Made by a program: the position numbers and the translations under genes. A stretch of 64,000 bases of DNA from DATEPR01 sp036502345 (GTDB lineage: Bacteria; Actinomycetota; Actinomycetes; Mycobacteriales; Pseudonocardiaceae), in NCBI GenBank assembly GCA_036502345.1, contig DASXYT010000086.1, positions 1 through 64,000 of the forward strand. Reading direction: 5' to 3'. Positions 34,520-42,903 of the stretch are shown in pieces. The first letter of the stretch is position 1. Each line of letters opens with the position of its first letter. The notes below the pieces were generated by a model that saw nothing but the letters and a program-made list of their open reading frames with translations, was not told where the DNA came from and made no database searches.

Positions 34520-35005
34520 ATGACCGACGAGGTGGACGTGATCGTGGAGCAGTGGCGGCGCGAACGACCTGATCTGGACCTGGCGGCGATCGCGCTGCTC
34601 GGCCGCATGGGCAGGCTCGCGCTGCTGCTCCAGCCCGCGATCGAGTGCGTCTTCGAGCGGCACGGGCTGAGCCAGGGCGAGTTCGACGTCCTCGCCGCGC
34701 TCCGCCGGTCCGGCCCGCCCTACACACTGACGCCGTCCGGCCTGTCCACCACGCTGATGCTCTCCCGGGCCGGCATGACCAGCCGCCTGGACCGGCTGGA
34801 GGCCGCAGGCCTGGTGAACCGCACGATGGATCCCGCCGACCGGCGCAGCTTCCGCGTCACCCTCACCGACCACGGCTACGAGGTGGTCGACGACGCGATG
34901 ACCGAGCACACCGCGAACGAGACCGAACTCGTCGCCTCGCTCACGCCGGAACAACGCGCCAACCTGGACGACGCCCTCCGCGTGCTGCTGAGCACATTCC
35001 GGTGA
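34520..35005 (+). CDS. MarR family transcriptional regulator
   Basis: A 161-residue regulator with a MarR winged helix: LSQGEFDVLAALRRSGPPYTLTPSGL, MLSRAGMTSRLDRLEAAGLV, and the wing NRTMDPADRRSFRVTLTDHGYE. Dimerisation helices flank it. The likely target is the divergent cupin gene. Its TGA overlaps the ATG of the broken winged-helix gene that follows (TGATG), so the two were once co-translated. Confidence 0.9.
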   Translation: MTDEVDVIVEQWRRERPDLDLAAIALLGRMGRLALLLQPAIECVFERHGLSQGEFDVLAALRRSGPPYTLTPSGLSTTLMLSRAGMTSRLDRLEAAGLVNRTMDPADRRSFRVTLTDHGYEVVDDAMTEHTANETELVASLTPEQRANLDDALRVLLSTFR

Positions 35006-35422
35006 TGGTGAGCCAACGGGAGCTGACGGCCTCCTTCTTCGCCCGGCAGTTGGTGCGCAGCTACCTGACCGCGTTCGGGCCGCCAGCCGCGCCGACGTCG
35101 TCCAGTTCACCTACCTGCGGATGCGGCAGATCGACGCCGCGCTGGCCGAACTGGAACCGCTTTGCCGGTACACCGCCGAGGACGGCCGCGAACTGCTCGA
35201 CCTGCGCGACGCATCGGAACCGGACGACAGGCCGCCGCCGGTGCGGTTCCTGCCGAAGTGGGATGCCACACCACACAGGGCAAGCTGGCCACCTTGACGC
35301 TGCATCCGTTGACCCACCAGGCCACCTTCCGCAAGGGCAGGGCGGCGGTGCTGGCCGAGGCGGAGCGGCTGCTCACGTTCCTCGAACCGGACGCCACGCG
35401 CCACGAAATCTCGTTCGACTGA
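35005..35422 (+). pseudogene. Broken winged-helix DNA-binding protein (HTH_42/AlkZ-like) pseudogene
   Basis: Three reading frames are needed to follow one gene. Frame 1 from the ATG at 35005 gives MVSQRELTASFFARQ and LVRSYLTAFGP; the next frame gives ADVVQFTYLRMRQIDAALAELE, then PPPVRFLPKWD and soon a stop; frame 2 gives TLHPLTHQATFRKG and EAERLLTFLEPD. These blocks match in order the PF06224 winged-helix family (RYL..FGP...D, P..vRfLP.fD, a C-terminal ea.rLL.F), but it is far shorter than the usual 350-380 residues, so there are internal deletions plus two frameshifts. Confidence 0.7.
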
Positions 35423-35439
35423 CCGGCCAGAATGTGTGC

Positions 35440-35624
35440 ATGTGGCCCGACCGGCTCATCGTGCGCCCGCTGTCCCCCGTCGACATCCAGGAGATCGCCA
35501 CCTGGCGTTACGACGGGCCGTGGCGGGTCCACGACTCGGACGGTCCGCTGCCGGCCGATGGCTACCGGTCGGTGGCGGGCGATCCGCATACAGGACGGCA
35601 GACCCGTCGAGTACCTGGTGCTGG
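35440..35624 (+). pseudogene. Truncated GNAT acetyltransferase remnant
   Basis: The ATG at 35440 begins MWPDRLIVRPLSPVDIQEI, then ATWRYDGPWRVHDSDGPLPADGYRSV, the opening of a GNAT N-acetyltransferase of the type whose members begin IRPLT...IATWRYPGPW. The similarity stops around 35585, about 50 residues in, well before the acetyl-CoA binding motif. The frame then runs into the end of the convergent MFS gene. Not expected to be functional. Confidence 0.6.
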
Positions 35625-37058
35625 TCAGGCCGGCTCCCCTGCCGCCTGTCGTTCGAAGATCTCGGTGATCTCCTCGACGGAGTGGCCCTTGGTCTCGGGC
35701 AGGAACTTGCCGACGAACAGGATGGCGAGGATGCACAGACCGGCGAAGCAGACCAACACCCAGCCCAGCCCGATACCGGCCTGCCACACGGGAAACACCT
35801 CGACCAGCGCGAAGTTGGCGATCCAGTCGACCGTGGCGCCGATCGCCGCCGCCTGACCACGCACCGACGTCGGGAAGACCTCGCCCTGGATCAGCCAGCC
35901 GGTGCCGCCGACGCCCGCCGCGAACGACGCGATGAACAGGCTCAGGCCGATCATCACGAGGACGATCTGGGCCGTGCCGTGCAGCATCAGCAGACCGGCT
36001 GCGGCGATGAGAGCGAACACGGCCATGCCGGTGTAGCCGGCGATGGCCAGCTTCCGCCTGCCGATCTTGTCGATGTACCGGAACGCCAGATAGGTCGCCG
36101 CCACGTTGACGGCGGTCATCAGCGCGGTGACCTCGACACCTGCGATCGTCGACTGGACGAGGCCGTGCGTGTGGAACAGCGGCCCGAGCAGGTGCGGCCC
36201 GTAGTACAGCGGCACGTTGATGCCGGTGATCTGTTGGAACACGAAGAACATGCACACCACGAACAGGGCCCGCTTGACGCCCGCCGTCCAGTTGGTCTTG
36301 CGTTCCAGTTTGCGGTCGGCCTCGTCGAGTTCGTTGGCTGTTCGTTCGACGTTCTCGACGGACACCTCGATGCCCAGCTTCGCGAAGGCCTTCTGGGTGT
36401 CCTCGTACCTGCCCTTGCGCAGCAGCCAGCGCGGCGACTCAGGCATCCGGCTCCGCAGCACCACACCGACCAGCGCGGGGAGCGCGCCGATGCCCAGGAT
36501 CAGCCGCCAGTCCACAGTGCCGGCACTGCCCGGCCACAGCTTCAGGATGACAAGCGCCACGATGTAGGAGACCAGGATGCCGACGGTGATCATCCACTGC
36601 TGCAACATGGACAGCGAACCACGGCGGTCCCGGGGCGCGTACTCGGCGATGTAGGCGGTGGCGATCGCGGAGTCGGCACCGATGGCCAGGCCGATCAGGG
36701 TGCGCGCGATCAACAGCACGGCGGCGTTCGGTGTGAACGCCGAGAGCAACGCGCCCAGCGCATAGATGGCGGCGTCGGCGACCAACAGTGACTTGCGGCC
36801 CAGCCGGTCGGTCAGCGGGCCCGCGATGATCGCGCCCGCCGCGGCGCCGAGCGATGCCCCTGCCACCAGGTAACCCTGCGCGAAACCGCCGAGGTGGTAC
36901 GGGATGAAGTTCAGCGCCGACCCGATGTTGCTGGTGTCGTAGCCGAACAGGAACCCACCCAGCGTGGCCAGCAGCGTCAGCGACCAGAGGAACGACGTTG
37001 GCACCCGGTGATCGAGTTCCGTGAGGACGTTCGTACCGCCGACACTCTGCCTCGCCAT
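35625..37058 (-). CDS. MFS sugar porter family transporter
   Basis: A 477-residue, 12-helix transporter of the sugar porter family: GFLFGYDTSNIGSAL in helix 1, DRLGRKSLL loop, RTLIGLAIGADSAIATAYIAEYAPRDRRG in helices 4-5, PESPRWLL after helix 6, QQITGINVPLYY in helix 7, and PETKGHSVEEI at the end. These include the helix-7 QQ substrate-binding pair. Likely proton-coupled uptake of a sugar or cyclitol. Its ATG is 91 bases from the divergent Sel1-like remnant. An intact gene between broken neighbours. Confidence 0.92.
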   Translation of the reverse strand: MARQSVGGTNVLTELDHRVPTSFLWSLTLLATLGGFLFGYDTSNIGSALNFIPYHLGGFAQGYLVAGASLGAAAGAIIAGPLTDRLGRKSLLVADAAIYALGALLSAFTPNAAVLLIARTLIGLAIGADSAIATAYIAEYAPRDRRGSLSMLQQWMITVGILVSYIVALVILKLWPGSAGTVDWRLILGIGALPALVGVVLRSRMPESPRWLLRKGRYEDTQKAFAKLGIEVSVENVERTANELDEADRKLERKTNWTAGVKRALFVVCMFFVFQQITGINVPLYYGPHLLGPLFHTHGLVQSTIAGVEVTALMTAVNVAATYLAFRYIDKIGRRKLAIAGYTGMAVFALIAAAGLLMLHGTAQIVLVMIGLSLFIASFAAGVGGTGWLIQGEVFPTSVRGQAAAIGATVDWIANFALVEVFPVWQAGIGLGWVLVCFAGLCILAILFVGKFLPETKGHSVEEITEIFERQAAGEPA

Positions 37059-37148
37059 CAGCGTCTCACCTGCCTACTCGCGACCGGAACAGCACCATTC
37101 GGCCCAGTACCCCGACAGCGGTCGACCGAAACGCGCGATACTCGCCGC

Positions 37149-37467
37149 ATGGCTCAGGACCGGTTCCGCGCTGCGGCCGAGGCAGGTGACGTGACAGCGA
37201 TGCTCACGCCGGCCGAGGCGCTGTTTGACCGGCCTTGGCTACTTCCTGGTGCTGGACCAGCGGGAAGAGGAGGCCCTACCGGTGCTGCTGCGGGCCGCCG
37301 AACTCGGCGACGCGAGGGCGATGGCGCATCTCGGTGACGTGTACGACTTCCTCGGCGAGGAGGCCGACGCCAGGCACTGGTATCGGCGGGGCGCGGAACT
37401 CGGTGACCCGATCGCGGTCCAGGATCTGGCCGCGCTGACCAGGATGCGGGAACGCGAGTCGGGTTAG
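37149..37467 (+). pseudogene. Frameshifted Sel1-like/TPR repeat gene
   Basis: From the ATG at 37149 the product reads MAQDRFRAAAEAGDVTAML, a Sel1-repeat start, then loses sense at about 37225. There the adjacent frame takes over with LTGLGYFLVLDQREEEALPVL and LLRAAELGDARAMAHLGDVYD, a regular Sel1 repeat ending ELGDPIAVQDLAALTRMRERESG. One base change near 37215-37228 would join them into about 105 residues. An internal TTG at 37225 could still give an 80-residue product, so loss of function is not certain. Confidence 0.6.
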
Positions 37468-37530
37468 CGGCTGCGGTCGCCTGGGTACGCCTGCATGATT
37501 GGCAGGTAACCAGGACGACGAGGGAGTGGC

Positions 37531-38367
37531 ATGGCAGCGAAGACGTGGTTCATCACCGGTTCGTCGAAGGGTTTCGGGCGCGAGTGGGCGATCGCCGCGC
37601 TGGAACGAGGTGACAGCGTCGCCGCGACGGCAAGGGACACGTCCACGCTCGACGACCTGGTGGCCAAGTTCGGCGACCGGATCCTGGCCCAGCAGTTGGA
37701 CGTCACCGACCGGGACGCCGCCTTCGCCACCGTGCGGGCGGCCCACGAGCGGTTCGGCAGGCTGGACGTGATCGTCAACAACGCAGGCTACGGCCAGTTC
37801 GGCATGGTGGAAGAACTCAGCGAGGCCGACCTGCGCGACCAGATCGAGACCAACCTGTTCGGTGCCGTCTGGGTCACCCAGGCAGCCCTGCCGATCCTGC
37901 GTGAGCAGCGGTCCGGGCACATCCTGCAGGTGTCCTCGATCGGTGGCATCAGCGCGTTCCCCGGCATCGGCGCCTACCACGCTTCCAAGTGGGCGCTGGA
38001 GGGCATCAGCCAGGCGTTGGCCCAGGAGGTGGAGTCGTTCGGCATCAAGGTGACGATCATCGAGCCTGCCGGCTACTCGACGGACTGGTCAGGGCCGTCT
38101 GCGAAGCGTGCCACGCCACTGCCCGCCTACGACCAGGTCCGCGACGCGCAGAAGTCGGCGCCGCCGCGACAGGCGGGCCCCGGCGACCCGGTGGCGACGC
38201 GCGCCGCGGTGCTGGAGATCGTGGACGCCGAGCGGCCGCCGCTGCGGGTGTTCTTCGGTGACGGGCCGCTGGCCATCGCCCGCAGGGACTACGAGTCGCG
38301 GCTGGCCACGTGGGCCGACTGGGAACGGCTGTCCGTGCGGGCGCACGGCGACCTGCCCCTGAACTAG
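37531..38367 (+). CDS. SDR family oxidoreductase
   Basis: A 278-residue classical short-chain dehydrogenase with cofactor motif ITGSSKGFGREWA, NAG motif VNNAGYGQFG, catalytic serine in QVSSIGGI and YHASK. ARDT after beta-2 indicates NADP(H). The long C-terminal part with DYESRLATWADWE is typical of the oxidoreductases annotated as YbbO/retinol-dehydrogenase-like in actinomycetes. GAGGGAGTGGC precedes the ATG. It appears to be a single-gene unit. Confidence 0.9.
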   Translation: MAAKTWFITGSSKGFGREWAIAALERGDSVAATARDTSTLDDLVAKFGDRILAQQLDVTDRDAAFATVRAAHERFGRLDVIVNNAGYGQFGMVEELSEADLRDQIETNLFGAVWVTQAALPILREQRSGHILQVSSIGGISAFPGIGAYHASKWALEGISQALAQEVESFGIKVTIIEPAGYSTDWSGPSAKRATPLPAYDQVRDAQKSAPPRQAGPGDPVATRAAVLEIVDAERPPLRVFFGDGPLAIARRDYESRLATWADWERLSVRAHGDLPLN

Positions 38368-38450
38368 GCAAGCGGGGAGATGCCCGGCGCCGGGACGGAC
38401 AACCACTATTGAACGACCAGTAGATCCGTTCCGGCGCAAGGGAGTTGACC

Positions 38451-39425
38451 GTGCCCACGATGTTCGGCGCGATCCGCAGACTGATCCTCGCCCCGTCCCT
38501 TGAGGACGTCACCTTCGCCGGCCGCGGTTTCGCGGTCAACCCCACCGACGCGACCCGGGCCATGGAGGCCGTGCCGAGGGCCGTCGTCATCGGTTTCGAG
38601 TGGGGCATCGACGGGGGCAACCTGAAGGAGCTCGCGCGCAGGCTCGACACGGTGGACCCCGAGTTGCGCGGGTTCGCCTACGAGGGCGCGACGATGGCCC
38701 TCACCATCAAGGACAGCACCGGCGGCCACCGCACCAAGGAACTGCTCGACGGGCCCGGTCAGCCACACCTGCTGCTGTCCTACATCGGCATCGGCTTCGC
38801 CATGGCCCGACTGCCCCGGCCGCTGTGGAAGAAGATCCTGCCGGACCTGCAGCCGTCGCTGTTCCACCCGACGATGAGCTGGCTGTGCGTCGACGGCTAC
38901 GGCTTCGACCTGGCCTACTTCCACACCCACAAGTGGGTCGACGAGCAGCGCAGGCCAGAGCCGTACCCGTGGCTCGGGCATTCCGAGTACTTCCTGCGGG
39001 CGGTCGACCAGGGCATCGGGCGGGCGCTGTGGTTCATCCACGGCGGCGTGCCGGACGCGGTCACCGACGCCGTCGCGCGGTTCGCCGAGGAGCGGCAGGG
39101 CGACCTGTGGTCCGGTGTCGGCCTCGCGGCGACGTTCGCAGGCGGCTGCACGACGGAGGGCCTGCTGAAGCTGCGGGAAGCCGCTGGTCAGCACCGTGCC
39201 AACCTGGGCCTCGGCTCGGTGTTCGCGTCGACGGCGCGCACGGCCGCGAGCTTCGTACCGGAGCACTCTGCGGAGGCCCTGTTGGCGCTGGCCGGGGTGT
39301 CGGCCGAGGATGCCGTGCTCATCGCGGCGACCACCCACCCGAACCCGGACGAGCAGCGCACCGAGCCGCACTACGAGGCGTGGCGGGCGGCCATCCGGGC
39401 CGAACTCACCAAGCGCGCCGCGTGA
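38451..39425 (+). CDS. DUF1702 family protein
   Basis: A 324-residue protein starting MPTMFGAIRR, followed by LAPSLEDVTFAGRGF, the opening typical of DUF1702 proteins. Further family features are EAVPRAVVIGFEWGID, the FVDGYGFDLAYFHT-type segment and YPWLGHSEYFLRAVDQGIGRALWFIHGG. Members occur in enediyne and other natural-product loci and are thought to be membrane-peripheral, but the reaction is unknown. The GTG start has AAGGGAG 6 bases upstream. It sits beside a terpene synthase and DinB gene, suggesting a small biosynthetic neighbourhood. Confidence 0.88.
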   Translation: MPTMFGAIRRLILAPSLEDVTFAGRGFAVNPTDATRAMEAVPRAVVIGFEWGIDGGNLKELARRLDTVDPELRGFAYEGATMALTIKDSTGGHRTKELLDGPGQPHLLLSYIGIGFAMARLPRPLWKKILPDLQPSLFHPTMSWLCVDGYGFDLAYFHTHKWVDEQRRPEPYPWLGHSEYFLRAVDQGIGRALWFIHGGVPDAVTDAVARFAEERQGDLWSGVGLAATFAGGCTTEGLLKLREAAGQHRANLGLGSVFASTARTAASFVPEHSAEALLALAGVSAEDAVLIAATTHPNPDEQRTEPHYEAWRAAIRAELTKRAA

Positions 39426-39450
39426 CGGTCGGCGCTTACACTCACCAGCC

Positions 39451-39990
39451 ATGACCCAGCTGGACGATCAAGGTCGCCCGGAACCGCCGACCACGGCCGA
39501 CGAGGCGACCACGCTGATCGGGTTCCTGGAGTTCCACCGCGCGACGCTGGCGTGGAAGACGGCGGGGCTGGACGCGACCGGTCTGGCGACGACCGTGGGG
39601 CCGTCGTCGATGACCCTGGGCGGGCTGCTCAAGCACCTGGCCTACGTCGAGGACCTGTGGTTCTCCAAGTGGCTGCACGGGCGCGAGCCGGAGCCGCCGT
39701 GGGACACGGTGGACTGGCAGGCCGACCCGGACTGGGACTGGCACTCGGCCGCCGACGACACCCCGGAGCAGATCCGCACGCTCTGGCAGGACGCTGTGGA
39801 CCGCTCGCGCGCCCTGGTCACGGCGGCACTGGCCGACGGCGGACTGGACCAACTGGCCAAGCGGACCTGGGAGGACGGCACGACACAGAGTCTGCGGTGG
39901 ACCCTGGTCCACATGATCGAGGAGTACTCGCGGCACAACGGCCACGCCGACCTGCTCCGCGAGGAAGTGGACGGGCTTATCGGCGAGTAG
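39451..39990 (+). CDS. DinB family protein (DUF664)
   Basis: A 179-residue four-helix-bundle protein of the DinB/DUF664 superfamily. The metal-binding histidines expected for the fold are in LLKHLAYVEDLWF and LVHMIEEYSRHNGHADLLRE. Such proteins include thiol-dependent S-transferases (mycothiol or bacillithiol). The start lies 26 bases after the DUF1702 stop. It overlaps the convergent terpene synthase gene by 14 bases. Confidence 0.87.
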   Translation: MTQLDDQGRPEPPTTADEATTLIGFLEFHRATLAWKTAGLDATGLATTVGPSSMTLGGLLKHLAYVEDLWFSKWLHGREPEPPWDTVDWQADPDWDWHSAADDTPEQIRTLWQDAVDRSRALVTAALADGGLDQLAKRTWEDGTTQSLRWTLVHMIEEYSRHNGHADLLREEVDGLIGE

Positions 39991-41038
39991 CGACGGCTCG
40001 GCCTGCGGTGGCTTCGTGGCCGGCACCGGCCCTGCGGAGGGTCGTCGTGTCCGCGTTGGCCTGCCGTGGAATGGTGACGTTCGGGTCCCGCTCGGTGTAC
40101 CGCGCCGACGTGAGCAGCCATTCGAAATAGGCCCGGGGCAGGGTGAGCAGCGTACACGCCACCCGGCTCAGATAGGTGGCCGTCGGCCGGTCGTAGCCGC
40201 AGCGGTCGAACAGGCCGGGCAGCGTCAGCACCGCAGCCCGCATCTGGGCGCACCGCTCGATGATCCGCTCACCGACCCAGTCGATCGCGGCGGTGGGCGG
40301 CATACCGAACGCCTTCGCGGCCACGTACACCATGTTGTGCGTGTCCTCGGCGGCCTGATCCGGGGCGAACGACGCGATGTCGGCGAACCACGCCGAGACG
40401 TCGATCGACCCTTCGTACAGCGTGCGCCAGGTGGACGTGGCCAGCATCCGGGCCGGCACCTCCGTGCGCAGCACGGCTTCGATCAGATCGAACAGATAAG
40501 CGCCGAACGTACCTCGGCGCAGCACGACGTACTCGCTCGGCGAGAGAAGCCGACCGCGCCGCCGGTTGGCCGCCTCGTTGGCGCAGGCGGCCTGGTGCAG
40601 GTCGAGTTTGCCGACGAACCGACGCCGCCAGGCAGGGCCGGAGCGCGGCGCCGTGGCCGTCCACAGTTCGCGCAACGCCTTGTCGATCGGGGACAGTCCC
40701 TTGCGGTCCCGCCGCCCGGCCAGCACGCCGGACAACGTGCGCTTCCCGACGTCCGACTTGCCGTCCTCGTGTGAGTCCTCCAGGACGACCAGCCAGGCCA
40801 GCCACTGCGCCCACAGCACGACGTCGTCGGCCTTGGCGTCCGGGAACGTGTGTGAGGCGAGGAAACCGAAACGGTGAGCCTGGAAGCGGTCGTAGGCAGG
40901 GCCGGCCGAGACCAGTTGGCCGCGCAGTGCCCACGCGTTCAGCGAGGCCTCGATGTCGTCTTCCGCTTCGTGTGCCCGGACGGGCGTGGAGAGCAGCGGA
41001 ATGCGGCTGATCAACGGAAACAGGCGCTCGGCGTCCAT
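39977..41038 (-). CDS. Class I terpene synthase-like protein with degenerate metal motifs
   Basis: A 353-residue protein with the terpene cyclase fold: HTFPDAKADDVVLWAQWLAWLVVLE then EDSHEDG (87-93) where DDxxD/E should be. The pyrophosphate sensor arginine (R174) and RY pair (R313-Y314) are in their normal places. The NSE motif position reads ADIASFAPD (219-227) instead of NDxxSxxKE, lacking the metal-binding Asn and the Lys/Arg. It may be an atypical cyclase, a substrate-binding homologue, or inactive. Its ATG lies 8 bases after the EF-hand gene stop. Confidence 0.82.
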   Translation of the reverse strand: MDAERLFPLISRIPLLSTPVRAHEAEDDIEASLNAWALRGQLVSAGPAYDRFQAHRFGFLASHTFPDAKADDVVLWAQWLAWLVVLEDSHEDGKSDVGKRTLSGVLAGRRDRKGLSPIDKALRELWTATAPRSGPAWRRRFVGKLDLHQAACANEAANRRRGRLLSPSEYVVLRRGTFGAYLFDLIEAVLRTEVPARMLATSTWRTLYEGSIDVSAWFADIASFAPDQAAEDTHNMVYVAAKAFGMPPTAAIDWVGERIIERCAQMRAAVLTLPGLFDRCGYDRPTATYLSRVACTLLTLPRAYFEWLLTSARYTERDPNVTIPRQANADTTTLRRAGAGHEATAGRAVATRR

Positions 41039-41045
41039 GATGGAC

Positions 41046-41591
41046 TCAGACCTGCCCGTACAGCAGGTTGCCGGCGAGACGTGGATCCGCGGCCGTGTAG
41101 TACTGCCGCATCGCGACGAGCAGTTCGTCGACGTCCAGCGCGTCGTTGTGGTCGGTGTCCAGGGCGGCGAAGGCGACGTCGACGTCCTCGGTGCTGGTGC
41201 CGAAAGCCGCCTGGAACATGGCGAACTCGTCGCGCCGCAGCACGCCGTCGCCATCGGTGTCGCACAACGACACCACGGCCTCGGCGGCGGGCCGGAACAC
41301 CGCGTCGTACTGCGGGCCGTCGATGAACGAGCCGGCCATGCCGTCGCGGAACTCCGCAGGCGACAGCATTCCGTCCTTGTTGACGTCCATCGCGTCGACC
41401 AACGTGTTCCAGATGCCGCCGAAACTGTCCAGTACGGCTCTGCCCTTGACCGAACTCGGTGTCTCGCCGAAACCGACGATCAACCGAGCAGCCAGCGCCT
41501 GCACGTCGTCCCGATCCAGAAATCCGCTTCCGTCGGTGTCCATCTGTTCGAACGCCCGGTCGATCTTGCGCATCTGGAGGTCGTTCATCAC
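41046..41591 (-). CDS. EF-hand calcium-binding protein (calerythrin-like)
   Basis: A 181-residue protein with four EF-hand loops: DTDGSGFLDRDD (18-29), DVNKDGMLSPAE (69-80), DTDGDGVLRRDE (111-122) and DTDHNDALDVDE (145-156). The even pairing and length match calerythrin and sarcoplasmic Ca-binding proteins of actinomycetes. The start is GTG 41591 or the next ATG 41588; GGGGACGG lies upstream. It is upstream of, and probably co-transcribed with, the terpene synthase, so calcium control of that enzyme is conceivable. Confidence 0.92.
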   Translation of the reverse strand: MMNDLQMRKIDRAFEQMDTDGSGFLDRDDVQALAARLIVGFGETPSSVKGRAVLDSFGGIWNTLVDAMDVNKDGMLSPAEFRDGMAGSFIDGPQYDAVFRPAAEAVVSLCDTDGDGVLRRDEFAMFQAAFGTSTEDVDVAFAALDTDHNDALDVDELLVAMRQYYTAADPRLAGNLLYGQV

Positions 41592-41694
41592 TGATCCGTC
41601 CCCTTCCGCAGCGAGTCGTGCGGCGGCCTCCTACCTCCTTCGACGTTACCCACGCAAATGTCCCGAGTGGAGCCAATTCACCTGAAAGTGGCAG

Positions 41695-42342
41695 CTACCA
41701 ACGGTCGATGTGCAGTACCGAGTCGAGCGGTTCACGGGCGGCAGGTGCGAACGTGTCACCCGTGTGGTAGGCGGTCGGGACGAGCGCGCCCTGGTGCACA
41801 CCGGCCGGCAGGCCGAGCACGTCGGCCACCTCCGCCTCGTAGACCATGTGCAGCGTCGTCCACGCGGTGCCGAGGCCACGGGCCCGGGCCGCGAGAGCGT
41901 AGCTCCACACCGCGGGCAGCAGCGAGCCCCACATGCCGGCCTGATTGCCGGCCGGCAGGTCACCGCCGGTACGCAGGCACGGGATCACCAGCACCGGGAC
42001 CTCACCCATGTGCTCGCCGAGCCACGCGACGCTGTTCCCGATCCGCTGCTGGACCGGGGCGCGGCTGGGGTCGTCGGCGAAGAGGTTGGCCGCCGAACCG
42101 GACGACGTCAGGTACTGCTCGACCGCCCGCCGGTAGTACTCACCGATGCGCTGCCGCTGATCGGCGTCGGTCACCACGACCCACTGCCAGTCCTGCCGGT
42201 TGGAACCGGACGGAGCCTGCAGCGCGATCTCCAGGCACTCCCTGATCACGTCGATGCCGACCGGTCGGGACAGGTCCAGCCGCTTCCGCACGGTCCTCGT
42301 CGTGGTCAGCAGTTCGTCGGGGGTCAGTGCCTGGCTGCTCAT
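41695..42342 (-). CDS. Nitroreductase family protein
   Basis: A 215-residue FMN-dependent nitroreductase: RTVRKRLDLSRPV at the N terminus, the FMN phosphate contact ALQAPSGSNRQDWQWVVV, AVWSYALAARARGLGTAWTTLH, and the C-terminal VPTAYHTGDTF. It probably reduces nitro- or quinone compounds with NAD(P)H; closest subgroup not certain. The ATG is 30 bases from the divergent membrane protein gene. Confidence 0.9.
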   Translation of the reverse strand: MSSQALTPDELLTTTRTVRKRLDLSRPVGIDVIRECLEIALQAPSGSNRQDWQWVVVTDADQRQRIGEYYRRAVEQYLTSSGSAANLFADDPSRAPVQQRIGNSVAWLGEHMGEVPVLVIPCLRTGGDLPAGNQAGMWGSLLPAVWSYALAARARGLGTAWTTLHMVYEAEVADVLGLPAGVHQGALVPTAYHTGDTFAPAAREPLDSVLHIDRW

Positions 42343-42371
42343 ACCGACATCATGCAATACGCTCCTGCCGC

Positions 42372-42758
42372 ATGAAGTACCTGCGAGCCGCTGTCGCAGC
42401 CGTCGCCGCCGGCAGGCTCGCGCTCGGCGTGGTGGCCGTGGCCCGCCCCGAACTACCGGCCCGCGCCTGGCTGGGCAACACGCTCGGCAGCGGTGTGGCA
42501 CCCCGCCTGCTCGGCCACGCGCTGGGCGGCCGCGATATCGCGCTGGCCGCCGGCGCACTGACCGCGCTGCTCGCCGGCAACCAGCAGGACGTGCGCCGCT
42601 GGGTGGCGGCAGGCGCGCTGGCCGACACGGTGGACGCCGCCGCGACGCTCGTCCTGTGGCGCGCGCTGCCCAGGAACAACCGGCTCGCCGTGCTCATCGC
42701 GGCAGGCGGCGCCGCAGCGGTCGGTGCTCTTGGTGCGGCGGCGTCAGACCGTACGTAG
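42372..42758 (+). CDS. Small four-helix membrane protein (DUF4267-like)
   Basis: A 128-residue protein with about four short hydrophobic helices (RAAVAAVAAGRLALGVVAVARP, RDIALAAGALTALLAG, AAGALADTVDAAATLVL, LAVLIAAGGAAAVGALGAA). The GRDIALAAG motif resembles the DUF4267 family, whose function is unknown. It diverges from the nitroreductase gene with only 29 bases between. Confidence 0.7.
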   Translation: MKYLRAAVAAVAAGRLALGVVAVARPELPARAWLGNTLGSGVAPRLLGHALGGRDIALAAGALTALLAGNQQDVRRWVAAGALADTVDAAATLVLWRALPRNNRLAVLIAAGGAAAVGALGAAASDRT

Positions 42759-42806
42759 TGGTGTGTCGAGTCGACAGTCCGCGTCGTCAATTCTTCTTGG
42801 AAATGC

Positions 42807-42842
42807 CCGCACCGCGCCATCTGCCCAGATGGCGCGGTGCGG
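42807..42842. terminator. Bidirectional terminator hairpin
   Basis: A perfect 16-bp stem (42807-42822 pairs with 42827-42842) closes a 4-base GCCC loop, beginning CCGCACCGCG. It sits between converging genes ending at 42758 and 42904. A weaker GGGCGCC/GGCGCCC dyad follows near 42865-42890. There is no U-run. Confidence 0.75.
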
Positions 42843-42903
42843 TCCGGTCGGCTGAATGCGGCGGGGGGCGCCTTGGCGGGGGCGCCCTGCTCTGCCGCTC
42901 ACG

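Noticed and set aside
38384..38400. CCCGGCGCCGGG palindrome before DUF1702
   Set aside because: A short GC-only palindrome of this kind is expected by chance at this composition; at most a weak terminator of the SDR gene.
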